This document shows, piece by piece, positions 6,502 to 14,620 of a stretch of DNA of 32,772 nt. The translations under genes were made by a program, and so were the position numbers. The notes under the pieces are model-generated. The model did no database searches and had not been told where the DNA came from. It saw only the letters and a list, made by a program, of their open reading frames with translations. The DNA comes from Arthrobacter sp. Soil782 (lineage in GTDB: Bacteria; Actinomycetota; Actinomycetes; Actinomycetales; Micrococcaceae). Location of the stretch: positions 1 to 32,772 of the forward strand of contig NZ_LMSO01000014.1 of the NCBI RefSeq assembly GCF_001428435.1, in the 5' to 3' direction. Positions within the stretch are counted from its first letter, which is position 1. The number at the start of each line of letters is the position of its first letter.

Positions 6502-9012
6502 TTACCAATCGAAGGCCTCCACCTCGACCTTGGGCTTCGGCTTCGCCGGCACCGGTTTGCCGAACAGGTCGTCTTCCTGGATGGAAGGTCGCGGCTTGGC
6601 CTTCGGCTCGGCGAACATGTCTTCGTCGTCGTCCAGTACAGGAGGACGAGGTGAAGCCGCCGGCGCGGCGAAAGGGTCCTCATCGTCCTGAGCTACTGCC
6701 GGAACAGCAAATGCTCTCCAGTCCGGTTCGGGCGCTTCGGGAGCCGCCGTCGTAAGGGACGCGTCCCAGTCGAGCTCAGGCTCCTTCGGGGCTTCCACCA
6801 CTGTGGTGTCATCATCGTCTTGCAGGTCCTCGAGGCTGAGCTCAAGCTCGCCGAGCTCCTTTACCTCGGGTACAGCGGGAACCGGAACGCTGTAGACGGG
6901 AGCGGACTCCACTACGCCGAACGGCGATTCCTTCTCCGGAACTACCGGGCGACGATCCCCTTCGTATGCAGGAACACCCATAGCCGTGAGTTGTTCGACC
7001 AGCTCCTCTGCTTCGGCGAAAGCCCCCTGCAGGGCAACGTGGCCACGGCCGTCAATCTCAGCCAGTCCGCGCCCCGGCGTGGGTTCCCGCCCGGTTATAG
7101 ATGGGTCACCCTGGATGACAGCAGAACCGTGAGCCTGCTCGTACGCCGCAGCCGCGTCCTGGGGGTCTGCGCATGCCATGGCCAGTGAGGTGGTGGAGCT
7201 CCGGCCGAGAATAATTCGGGCACCCATGTTTTCGCGCAGCTCTCCGGCACCCTGTCCGATCTCCTGGATGCCGAAGCGCTGAGTTCCGAAGACCAGGTGA
7301 ATGCCGACGAACCGGCATTCGCGCAGGATCCTGCCGACGTAGTACATGATCTGTTCCTTGGCCATGTTCTCTTCAGCCAGTTCGATGTACTTCGGGGACT
7401 CCTTGTCCATTAGCTTTGGCAGGGTTGCCAGCTTGGCCAGGGCCGTTCCCTCATCGACGACAACCAGGATAGGTTTGATTCCATGCTTGACTTGGTCTTC
7501 CTTGGAGAGCGCCAGCCACTTTGGGGCGCTGAGGGCCGACAGAACCTTCTTCCGCCGCCTTGCTTCCTCGTAGACGTCCTCCAATACCGCTAGTGCCTCC
7601 GGGAAGGACTCACACCCCCAGCCGCCGTCCCGCACGTAGGGCTGAAAACAGCGGAAGTCGAGGCCCTCTTTGGTTGGGTCAAGGATGGCCACTTCGAACC
7701 CGTGTGCGAGAGCCGAAAAGATCATGGTCTGCAGGAAGATCGACTTTCCGGATCCGGTCCGACCGACAACCAGAGCATGAGGGGTAGCCGCAAGGTCAAC
7801 GACAACAGGCTTGTTGTAACCATCCCGACCCACAACCAGCTCTCCCCATTTGCCGTTCTGGATGACGTCGTAGTCGTAGCCGACGCGCGACGGCATGCTG
7901 ATCGGAATGCCTGCCGTCATCTCGATGACGCCGCGGGCGTCGTCGACAGACACCCACCAGCCGGAATGACCGACCGTGTTCTTGGCCAGACCCAACCAGT
8001 AGGCGATTTCCTTGTCCCGGTCCGGAGAGCTCTGATCGGCGCGGGTGATGATGACCTTTGCCAGGAACCCGACGCCGTCACGCACACCGAAGATAGGAAG
8101 CAGTTCAAGCTCCCAGCTCTTCTGCCGCGGGTTCTTGCGCAGCAGGCGATCGCGCAGCTCCATCGTTGCCGGTGGAAGGACAGCGGTCACCGCCTGGCGC
8201 TTGTACGGGTCGTAGCTAAGCATGGTTCGGCCGTAGGCAGCGTGCTCGGCGGCGATAGCTGAACCGTTGCCTGTGGTTGCGCTTGGGCCGAGCAGGTAGA
8301 CGCTCTTTCCTGGGCGCATAGCGGGCAGCTCGCCGCGGACGATGTGCACCGAAGACATGCCAGCAGACTCAACACGGTCGTATTTTTCGACCTGCCAGCC
8401 GGCACCGAGCTTGCGCCAGAGTGCGGCAATCAGCTTCGCGCGCTCTTCAAGTGTGTCGCGGTACGTCACCGGAACGGGGACAACCATGCGCTCGACACCG
8501 TGAGGAGCAGAGGCCGGCTCAACAACCTCCACTTGCTGCCTAGGAGCTTCGTACTCCGGCTCGGGCGCCGATTCGTATGTGTACTCGTCCTCGCCTTCAT
8601 CCGGCATGCCCTGCTCCAGCGCTGGAATAACGTCATCCCAGCTGAGCCCAGCTGCCTTGAGCCGCTTCAAGGCTTGCTTCATGGCGGACCTATCGGTGCC
8701 GCGCAAACGACGGGTGCGTGACGCTTCAATGGCGACCAGGATGTCGTCTTCGGTGTACACACGGGGAAGTGCCTGGGTCACTGGGGCCGTAGCTGTCACC
8801 GGAGCGTCGTCCGCTACGGATGCGGCTGCCAGCTTGTCGGTGCGTTCCCTCGGGGAGAAGTACTCGAGCACGTCTTCCAGGTGCTCCTCGGTCCAGCCTG
8901 CCCGGGCGAGCACGTGCTTCGCGCCCGCCCGGTCCCCCGCTGCAACCAGCTCGACGTACTGCATGGCGATCTGCCGATCCTTGCGGCTGTACTTCGAGGT
9001 GATGCTGAACAT
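6502..9012 (-). CDS. Large FtsK/SpoIIIE-type ATPase, probable conjugation motor
   Basis: ATG 9012 with GAAGGAAC upstream gives 836 residues. Residues 1-160 are helical and then acidic. About 180-380 forms a family-specific alpha/beta region. The FtsK motor follows, with Walker A GRTGSGKS at 417-424 and Walker B ILVVVDEG at 515-522, then HLVFGTQRFG and ARIILGR, which match the FtsK signature. Residues after about 690 are a Pro/Glu/Asp-rich disordered tail. No membrane helices are present, unlike classical FtsK or TraB, but the gene directly upstream (9041-9976) encodes a multi-span membrane protein and may supply the anchor. Expected to move double-stranded plasmid DNA during transfer. Confidence 0.9.
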   Translation of the reverse strand: MFSITSKYSRKDRQIAMQYVELVAAGDRAGAKHVLARAGWTEEHLEDVLEYFSPRERTDKLAAASVADDAPVTATAPVTQALPRVYTEDDILVAIEASRTRRLRGTDRSAMKQALKRLKAAGLSWDDVIPALEQGMPDEGEDEYTYESAPEPEYEAPRQQVEVVEPASAPHGVERMVVPVPVTYRDTLEERAKLIAALWRKLGAGWQVEKYDRVESAGMSSVHIVRGELPAMRPGKSVYLLGPSATTGNGSAIAAEHAAYGRTMLSYDPYKRQAVTAVLPPATMELRDRLLRKNPRQKSWELELLPIFGVRDGVGFLAKVIITRADQSSPDRDKEIAYWLGLAKNTVGHSGWWVSVDDARGVIEMTAGIPISMPSRVGYDYDVIQNGKWGELVVGRDGYNKPVVVDLAATPHALVVGRTGSGKSIFLQTMIFSALAHGFEVAILDPTKEGLDFRCFQPYVRDGGWGCESFPEALAVLEDVYEEARRRKKVLSALSAPKWLALSKEDQVKHGIKPILVVVDEGTALAKLATLPKLMDKESPKYIELAEENMAKEQIMYYVGRILRECRFVGIHLVFGTQRFGIQEIGQGAGELRENMGARIILGRSSTTSLAMACADPQDAAAAYEQAHGSAVIQGDPSITGREPTPGRGLAEIDGRGHVALQGAFAEAEELVEQLTAMGVPAYEGDRRPVVPEKESPFGVVESAPVYSVPVPAVPEVKELGELELSLEDLQDDDDTTVVEAPKEPELDWDASLTTAAPEAPEPDWRAFAVPAVAQDDEDPFAAPAASPRPPVLDDDEDMFAEPKAKPRPSIQEDDLFGKPVPAKPKPKVEVEAFDW

Positions 9013-9040
9013 GGTGTTCCTTCGTGTCGAGCTGGGTGGA

Positions 9041-9976
9041 TTAGAGCAGGTCGTCGGCGGTGATGAGATCCGCGGCAACGTGTACTACTGGTGCGTCGGC
9101 GACATCGTCAGCTCCCGAGATCCTGCCGGCAATGAGTCCGCCGGACTGTGCCTCTTCACGGCGGCGCTGGATGGTTTCCTCGGAAGCCTCGTTCAGGACG
9201 AGAACCGTGTGGTCAGACTGCTCGTGGTTCATTTCCCACTGCGGAGCAACGAGGGCCAGGATGCTGTCGGCTTGGGCGTAGTGCAGCACTGCGGAAATCG
9301 GCGGTGGGTTGATAGTCAACTCCAGGCCGGTGTCCTCGATGTGCGAGTCATCCCAGTCGGCCAGCGGCGAGGAGAACGCCTTGCTGAGCATGACGATGTT
9401 CCGAGCGCGGGCCGCGTATTCCTCTTCCACTGCAGCGTTGTGGGCACCCGAGGCTTTGACGGCCAGGTAAACGGTGGCACCCCAGACCGTAAGGAAGGAT
9501 GCGAACGCCAGGAACGATATTGCGGAGGTGACGAACGTGGGGATCGCACTGGACTGTCCGACCAGCATGTAGAGCACCTGTGAGACCAATGCCGTAGCGC
9601 CGCCGTAGATGGCGATCTTCCGGACTCGGCGCCCTTGCAGGAGTTCTCCGAGGCGCGCGCGCAACGTCTTGAGCTCAAAGATGATGCCGTTCCGTGCCGA
9701 GAGTCGCCTGGCGATCACCATGAAGGTCAATGGCAGTATTGCGAGATGCCACAGACCACTGAAGGCGGTCATGAACGCAAGGATAAGAGGAAGGAAGGTG
9801 TAGAAGCCGGCGGAGATCCACTGGCCAGAAGAGCGCAGGAATCCCTCCTCCTTGTCGGTGCCGCGAACGCCTGCGGGCCGATCTCCGTAGCAAGCGAGTA
9901 CGGGGATGAGGAAGAAGAAGACGAAGAGGAGCTTCACGCCCTTCTCAGCGACCGCGGTCTCGAAGGATTTTGACAT
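9041..9976 (-). CDS. Multi-span membrane protein, probable partner of the FtsK ATPase
   Basis: ATG 9976 with AAAGG upstream gives 311 residues. A longer in-frame start at 10318 would run through the operator and is unlikely. Hydrophobic segments lie at about 14-30, 56-90 (two), 119-139 and 147-172, followed by a cytosolic C-terminal domain of about 135 residues. The gene ends 28 bp before the large FtsK gene in the same direction. Motor ATPases without membrane helices need an anchor, so I infer it forms the membrane part of the translocation complex. No conserved family is recognised. A TTGCAACG-type dyad sits about 30 bp upstream of the start, suggesting that this operon is repressed. Confidence 0.75.
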   Translation of the reverse strand: MSKSFETAVAEKGVKLLFVFFFLIPVLACYGDRPAGVRGTDKEEGFLRSSGQWISAGFYTFLPLILAFMTAFSGLWHLAILPLTFMVIARRLSARNGIIFELKTLRARLGELLQGRRVRKIAIYGGATALVSQVLYMLVGQSSAIPTFVTSAISFLAFASFLTVWGATVYLAVKASGAHNAAVEEEYAARARNIVMLSKAFSSPLADWDDSHIEDTGLELTINPPPISAVLHYAQADSILALVAPQWEMNHEQSDHTVLVLNEASEETIQRRREEAQSGGLIAGRISGADDVADAPVVHVAADLITADDLL

Positions 9977-10004
9977 GTTCTGGGCCTTTCTGGCCGAGTA
10001 GCTT

Positions 10005-10024
10005 CTGCGACGGTGCCGTTGCAG
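10005..10024. promoter_or_regulatory. Operator, TTGCAACG-N4-CGTTGCAA family (copy 3)
   Basis: CTGCGACG-gtgc-CGTTGCAG, 28 bp upstream of the ATG at 9976. A further half-site CGTTGCAG stands at 10048-10055, 31 bp (three helical turns) away in the same orientation. Confidence 0.55.
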
Positions 10025-10365
10025 CTTTTCAATAAGCATAACAGATCCGTTGCAGAGGTGGTAACCCCTCAACGGAATCAATTCTCGGCCTATATACAGG
10101 GGGTCGGAGGGGCGCTTTGATGCGATCATGAAGCCATTACGATCGAGGATCCCGAGCATCTTTCCGATACCGGACTGGTCCATGGATTGCACGAACTGTC
10201 GGTGCAAAGCTGATGGCCTATATCCGCCGGCGTAGGAGTCCAGGCGTGGTTCCAGGGCGCAAACCCACCCCGCCGGCACGACCACTGAGAGAGCACCAGA
10301 ATGAAAAAACGAGCGCAATCAGCCCTGGCCGCGACCCGGCCGTTCACACGTAGCCGACGGTGTTG
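10025..10365. other. Intergenic promoter region without a supported gene
   Basis: It holds the additional half-site at 10048 and the promoter of the transfer operon. The minus-strand frame of the gene at 9976 stays open back to 10318 and includes GILDRNGFMIASKRPSDP, which looks protein-like. It crosses both operator half-sites and lacks a ribosome site, so I do not call it a gene. It could be a decayed one. Confidence 0.4.
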
Positions 10366-12120
10366 CTACTGACCGAGCCACTCCGAGATCTCTGTGATGA
10401 CCCGGTCGGGCTGCGGTGCCGTCGAATAGACGCGGATCTCCAGGTACTCCGGCGAATCGACTTCCAGGCTTGGCAAACTGTCCTCGCGGAGCCTGACGAC
10501 CTTATACCCGGCCGAGAGGAGGTCCAGTGTCTTGCGCTGATCGACCAAGCGCTTCGGTTCCGGACTGTGCCAGTAGGCGCCGTCGTACTCGACCGCCACA
10601 CGTGTATCTTCGCGCTCAATGAGGATGTCGATGGTCCAGCTCTTGCGGGTAGCGAAGACGCTGTCGCGAGCAACTGCACCAGAGCGAACCTTCTTGAAGA
10701 CCGTTTTAGCCGCGCTCAAGTGGTCGAGCTCGATACGCGACTTCCCACTTTCACGGCAGTCAGGGCATTCAGCACCATTCGACCGAGAAGACAGTGCCGC
10801 TTCCCAGCGGTGGGAGGGGTCCACAGAGCAGATCCACGCCGGCATAAACGATGTCTGCGCATTCGGCCGCACGTGCCACGGTGTGAGGGGATTTGCAGGG
10901 TCCCACTCGGCCGCGAGCCCGGGGTCAACCCATCCGAGGGAGTCCAGAATAGTCTGGCACTGCGGGCAGTGCTGCCGCTTGTACTTGTTGCGGCTCTTCA
11001 CCTGTTCTTCCCACTCATAGCCACAGCACTCAGCCAGCCACCAGACCGTTCGCTTGGAGTCGGGCGTGACGGTATCCGGCGTCAACTTTGTGCCGTTCTT
11101 GGTGGGGTGCCACTGACTAGCAATCTCCGGCAGAACCTGACGGAGCATTGGGCGGGGCGGTCCTTCAGCCTTGCCCGCGTTGGTGCGGCAGAAGGTACAA
11201 CCTGTTTGCAGGAAGAGCGATGGCGACATCCGCGGACGATGCCCATTGGAGCAGGCGAATTTTCTCAACCCGTGGCTGCCTGCCATGACAAAGCGCGGGT
11301 CTTCATCCTCAGCCCACGCCGCCATCAATTCTGGGATGTCAGCGATCGGGGTGCGCTTCAGTCGCTCCCGCTCCAAGGCCCACTCTGCGCTTCTCTTTTT
11401 CTCACAGACCGGGCACTCCGGTCGCTCTGACATCAGGTAGACGGCTTTCTGGAACTTGTGCCCACACTCGGGGCAGATCCAGTGGCAGGACCTGGTCGCC
11501 CTGACCGTGGCAGTTTTCAGGTCGGCCTCATCATTCACCTCGCGATCCCACCATTCAAGGGCGGGAAGGCCAGAATCCCCCAAGAGATTCTTCTTGCCCG
11601 AACCACGCTTGGGTTTTGCCGCTACGTTCGTGTTCGAGGGGTTGTTGCGAGTGCAGGTGCATCCCCAGCCGATGTCGCCGAGTCGTTGAGCGGACTGCAT
11701 ACCGCACTGCCGGCAGCGTGTCAGCACCGGCAGTTCACCGTTTGGGAGCTCGCGGACCTCCTCCACAGGGTCAAAGCCGTTTCGATCGAGACATTCAGCA
11801 ACATCTTGCGCACTGACCGGTCGCGCCCCGCCTCCGTACATGGCCGCCCAACGCGTCCAATGGCAGCGGCGGCACGCCGGCTCGTCCCTGGTTGTGAGCT
11901 CGAGCAGGTAGGCGAGTCGGTAATCGCATTCGGCCGCGCAGTCCCGGCAGCGCGTACGCCAGCGCACATTGTTGCCCGGGAAGTCGGTAACCGGGTCCAT
12001 TCTCAGTTCAGCGAGCATGTTCACGAGGCACTCACTGCACCAAGCTGGCTTCGTCCTGGTGCTGAACGCCGCAGTTCGGCTACATCCGGGGGTGCTACAT
12101 GTCTGGGCTACCGCTGCCAT
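10366..12120 (-). CDS. Multi-zinc-ribbon protein with C-terminal Vsr/DUF559-like nuclease domain
   Basis: 584 residues from ATG 12120. After an N-terminal Cys-rich part (CSTPGC...CSEC) there are about six treble-clef/zinc-ribbon modules with paired Cys, such as HWICPECGHKFQKAV...CPVC, FACSNGH...CTFC, WLAECCGYEWEEQV...CPQC and WICSVDPSHRWEAAL...CPDC. This W-C-x-GH-x-W...CPxC layout matches the DUF4379 probable zinc-ribbon family. The last 120 residues contain SWTIDILI, VAVEYDGAYWH and LLSAGYKVVRLRED, which fit a Vsr/DUF559-type PD-(D/E)XK nuclease with Asp near 495 and Glu near 507. I infer a DNA-targeting nuclease whose zinc modules recognise DNA or a modified base. Its role is unknown; defence is possible. 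Confidence 0.85.
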   Translation of the reverse strand: MAAVAQTCSTPGCSRTAAFSTRTKPAWCSECLVNMLAELRMDPVTDFPGNNVRWRTRCRDCAAECDYRLAYLLELTTRDEPACRRCHWTRWAAMYGGGARPVSAQDVAECLDRNGFDPVEEVRELPNGELPVLTRCRQCGMQSAQRLGDIGWGCTCTRNNPSNTNVAAKPKRGSGKKNLLGDSGLPALEWWDREVNDEADLKTATVRATRSCHWICPECGHKFQKAVYLMSERPECPVCEKKRSAEWALERERLKRTPIADIPELMAAWAEDEDPRFVMAGSHGLRKFACSNGHRPRMSPSLFLQTGCTFCRTNAGKAEGPPRPMLRQVLPEIASQWHPTKNGTKLTPDTVTPDSKRTVWWLAECCGYEWEEQVKSRNKYKRQHCPQCQTILDSLGWVDPGLAAEWDPANPLTPWHVRPNAQTSFMPAWICSVDPSHRWEAALSSRSNGAECPDCRESGKSRIELDHLSAAKTVFKKVRSGAVARDSVFATRKSWTIDILIEREDTRVAVEYDGAYWHSPEPKRLVDQRKTLDLLSAGYKVVRLREDSLPSLEVDSPEYLEIRVYSTAPQPDRVITEISEWLGQ

Positions 12121-12202
12121 AAACCCTTCTTACATCTACTCGGCGTCACCGGCCTTCAGTGCGACATTCGATTACATCAGTGTTGAGCGTCTCGACCCAC
12201 AG

Positions 12203-12537
12203 CTATGCCCCGCAGATCATGATCCACGGGGCACAGGAGGCTCTGGTTGGTTGTCGCGGACTATGACGTCGCCCGTAGAGCTTCCGCGCGTCAATGGCGG
12301 CGTCCGCTGCCAGGAGTACATGCTCGATACCATCAGACGTCAGTTCGCCGGGTGGCATCTCATTGATGGCTAGGCGAACCTCGGGGAGCTTCTTCTCGAG
12401 GGCCTTGAAGAGCTCGAAGACAACCGCCTCCTGAATCACTGCATTGAAGTCAGCTGCTTCAACTTTGATTCCGGCCAGACGGCGGAGGATTGCCCAGGTG
12501 ACAGGTTGGCGAAGATCGATTTCGGTGCGGCGGTCAT
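12203..12537 (-). CDS. Hypothetical protein, start unclear, possibly frameshifted
   Basis: The frame ending at TAG 12203 encodes a convincing helical segment (WAILRRLAGIKVEAADFN...FELFKALEKKLPEVRLAINE...DAAIDARKLYG). It has no good start: its only long extension runs into the neighbouring lipoprotein gene. AAAGGAAGCACC followed by ATG 12537 is an excellent start, but it opens the neighbouring frame, which ends after 33 codons. A one-base shift within the first codons would join the two. The gene may be broken, or the assembly may carry an error. Function unknown. Confidence 0.5.
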
Positions 12538-12582
12538 GGTGCTTCCTTTGTTGGTGCCTACGGATGAGTGAGTAGCGAGTTC

Positions 12583-13209
12583 CTACGAAGGCTCCACCTC
12601 TTCGTCGTAGTCCTCGTAGCCGAAGGAGCCCAGGAAAGTGAGCCGTCCGTCTGGCCACTCAACCGCTGCGTTCGGCTGCCCGGTCGGCGCTTCACCGACG
12701 AAGGAGATTTCCCGGCCCTCGGAAAGCCACCCGTCCACGGTTCCGTATTCGGCCTCGTGCTCAGTGACCGTGCGGGGGACCACGATGATGGAGCGGCCCT
12801 GAAAGGACACGGGGTCTGCACACTCGGGATCGAAAGTAAGGAACTGCAGCGGCTGGGACCCAGTGTTCGACCACGCGACCGTCCTGTCTTCGCAGTGAAC
12901 GTACGGCCTGACGCCCGAAGGGGCAGCCGTGAATACAGCCGATCCCGTCAGACTTGCATCGGCGCCAGTCCGGATCGGAACATCGACCTGCCCGAATTCC
13001 GTATCGGGAATGACCATGACCTGCTTGGACAGGTCAATGACGATCGCCCGCGGGTTAGGCGGCGTTGCGTCTTGGGAGGGCGTTGATGTTGGACTCGATG
13101 AAGCGGCCGGCTGAGTCGTAGGAGGCGTGGATGCTTGAGTTCCGGCACCGCAACCCGACAACAGACTGATGGCGATCAGGGACAGGGCGGACAGTGGTAC
13201 GAGCTTCAT
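12583..13209 (-). CDS. Lipoprotein of unknown function
   Basis: 208 residues from ATG 13209, with a clear lipoprotein signal: Lys at position 2, hydrophobic core and the lipobox LLSGC with Cys20. A Ser/Thr/Pro/Ala-rich linker follows (about 22-50). The exported domain (about 52-208) is rich in beta strands, with two Cys (in VHCED and PECAD) likely to form a disulfide, and ends in an acidic tail. No catalytic motif is seen. It lies outside on the membrane. Its promoter region contains a perfect TTGCAACG-N4-CGTTGCAA dyad, shared with the divergent small gene at 13346, which links it to the transfer genes. Confidence 0.8.
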   Translation of the reverse strand: MKLVPLSALSLIAISLLSGCGAGTQASTPPTTQPAASSSPTSTPSQDATPPNPRAIVIDLSKQVMVIPDTEFGQVDVPIRTGADASLTGSAVFTAAPSGVRPYVHCEDRTVAWSNTGSQPLQFLTFDPECADPVSFQGRSIIVVPRTVTEHEAEYGTVDGWLSEGREISFVGEAPTGQPNAAVEWPDGRLTFLGSFGYEDYDEEVEPS

Positions 13210-13273
13210 GATGTGCCTTCATTAGAGGTGGATCGGAACGCGATAAGCCGACATTAACTGGGTTCGTCTCCTT

Positions 13274-13293
13274 TTGCAACGTTGCCGTTGCAA
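13274..13293. promoter_or_regulatory. Operator, perfect TTGCAACG-N4-CGTTGCAA dyad (copy 4)
   Basis: Eight-base arms match perfectly around the spacer TTGC. It lies between the divergent lipoprotein (start 13209) and the small gene at 13346, and is the best example of the motif. Confidence 0.65.
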
Positions 13294-13345
13294 GACTCGG
13301 GAGCAACTTTGTGCCATTGAGATAGGCGGAGAGTCTTCGGATGAG

Positions 13346-13513
13346 GTGACCGCAGTGGTGCTGCTCAGGGCATTTACGCCGGAGCAGGCCCGCCTCTGGC
13401 TGGAGGGAAATAATGCGCACTTGGGCGCGCGTCCCATCGACGTTTACCGCCTGGAGGGGGCAAAGCCTGTTATCGAGGCAATCCGGGCCCACGAACAGGG
13501 AGCTCACAGCTGA
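13346..13513 (+). CDS. Small DUF2384-like (MbcA/ParS antitoxin C-terminal type) protein
   Basis: The start is probably GTG 13346, with GGCGGAGAG about 12 bases upstream; GTG 13355 and 13358 are alternatives. The product is about 55 residues and contains FTPEQARLWLEGNNAHLGAR followed by PIDVYRLEGAKPVIEAI. This is the W-L-x-x-x-N-x-x-L-G-x-x-P-I-D pattern of the toxin-binding end of Xre/MbcA antitoxins (DUF2384). It lacks the N-terminal HTH and has no RES toxin next to it, so it may be an orphan antitoxin fragment that binds toxin but not DNA. The perfect operator 50 bp upstream supports expression. Confidence 0.6.
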   Translation: MTAVVLLRAFTPEQARLWLEGNNAHLGARPIDVYRLEGAKPVIEAIRAHEQGAHS

Positions 13514-13560
13514 GCTGATGAGCGCCACCAGTGAAGGAGGCCCTCACCTCCTGTCATCCG

Positions 13561-13764
13561 CTAACTCCGTCGGGCCCCGGCTGTGGCCAGTGTGCCAAGG
13601 ATGAAGTTCCTCATCTCGAGGTCTGGCTCGTAAGCGCTGACACCGATCAGTCCGCCGTAACTACCGGCGAAGATAGATTCAACGTCCATCGAGAGAATCT
13701 CGGTAGAGCCGCCGGAGTATTCCTTACCGCCGTACGAGCTAACGAAGTGGTCGGGCCGAGCAAC
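13561..13764 (-). pseudogene. C-terminal remnant of a phage structural-type protein
   Basis: A minus-strand frame ending at TAG 13561 encodes 67 residues including DHFVSSYGGKEYSGGSTEIL, SMDVESIF and the ending MRNFILGTLATA. The order F-V-x-P/S-Y-x-G-K-x-Y, then TE-hydrophobic-S-M-x-x-E-x-h-F, then FhLGxLA is one I associate with the C-terminus of head-morphogenesis (MuF-like) or related phage/element proteins; the name is from memory. There is no start, and a stop (13765-13767) blocks the frame upstream, so it is a leftover. Imperfect hairpins at 13501-13516 and 13535-13552 separate it from the small gene. Confidence 0.6.
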
Positions 13765-13781
13765 TCATCCGTACATAGCAG

Positions 13782-14591
13782 TTACGCTTCGGCGGCGGCC
13801 AGCCATGTCTCAAGGTATGCGGCAACACCATCATCGTGGTGGCGAGCGGTAGTGACAGTCGCCACGTCGAGGACGGCCTGCTTGCTGTTCGCCACCGCGA
13901 TAGACGTTCCCACTGCCGCGAAAGCCGGAATGTCGTTGTAATTGTCGCCGAAGAAGTAGCAGTCCGACTTGGCGTAGCCAAGTTCTTCCGCGGCAGCCTC
14001 GACGCCAAGCCCTTTCGAACAGGCCGAGTTAGCAATCTCGAGATAGGTGTCTTTCGACCGGTAGGTGACGACGCCAGGCTCGGTGCTTAGGAGCTCCTCG
14101 ATACCGTCTACCAGCGACTCCTCGCCCATGCACATCACCTTGTGCGGCGGATTCACATCGACTTGACCTGAGGAGACATATGTCTTGGACGGCATTGGGT
14201 GCGGACGTACCCCGGTGTTGTTGATCTCCCGCGCCGTCCAACGGTCGTCACCCCAGACATGCCAGTTCTCGCCAGCAAAAAAGCTCGCATGCAGGTTTGC
14301 GTCCGAGCAGTATTCAGCTATTCTCCGGGTGTGGTCCGGGGCGATCGCTACGTCGTGCACGATCGTGCCCCCGCGAGAGAGCACCAGTCCACCGTTGTAG
14401 GCGATTAGTGGCTCATCGACACCTTCGTACAACCGTTCGAGGATGCGCATGGACTCCGGCATACGCGAAGAACAGAGCACGAAAGCGTGCCCTGCCGCAC
14501 GAATCGCTCGAATGGCCTCGATCGTGCGCAGCGATAACGTGCGGTCCGGATTGAGCAATGTACCGTCGATGTCGGTGCAAAACATGGCCAT
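13782..14591 (-). CDS. HAD-superfamily phosphatase, Cof (HAD-IIB) type
   Basis: 269 residues, with all HAD motifs: DIDGTLL with nucleophile Asp7 and Asp9, CSSRM (motif II Ser near 41), and KGLGVEAAAEELG with the motif III Lys followed by GDNYNDIPAF (motif IV). The cap between about 85 and 185 is of the Cof type. Such enzymes dephosphorylate sugar phosphates, nucleotides or cofactors; the substrate cannot be read here. The length is normal. It lies 29 bp behind the pentapeptide-repeat gene in the same direction and may be the third gene of the STAND operon, or cargo. A nucleotide or small-signal phosphatase would suit a signalling role, but that is speculation. Confidence 0.9.
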   Translation of the reverse strand: MAMFCTDIDGTLLNPDRTLSLRTIEAIRAIRAAGHAFVLCSSRMPESMRILERLYEGVDEPLIAYNGGLVLSRGGTIVHDVAIAPDHTRRIAEYCSDANLHASFFAGENWHVWGDDRWTAREINNTGVRPHPMPSKTYVSSGQVDVNPPHKVMCMGEESLVDGIEELLSTEPGVVTYRSKDTYLEIANSACSKGLGVEAAAEELGYAKSDCYFFGDNYNDIPAFAAVGTSIAVANSKQAVLDVATVTTARHHDDGVAAYLETWLAAAEA

Positions 14592-14620
14592 GATGTCTCC
14601 TCGTGGACGGGCTGTTTGAT

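Noticed and set aside
9977..10318. In-frame extension of the membrane protein gene to 10318
   Set aside because: It runs through the operator and half-site, has no ribosome site, and the ATG at 9976 has one.
13055..13528. 157-aa minus-strand frame
   Set aside because: It overlaps the lipoprotein start, the perfect operator and the DUF2384-like gene, all better supported.
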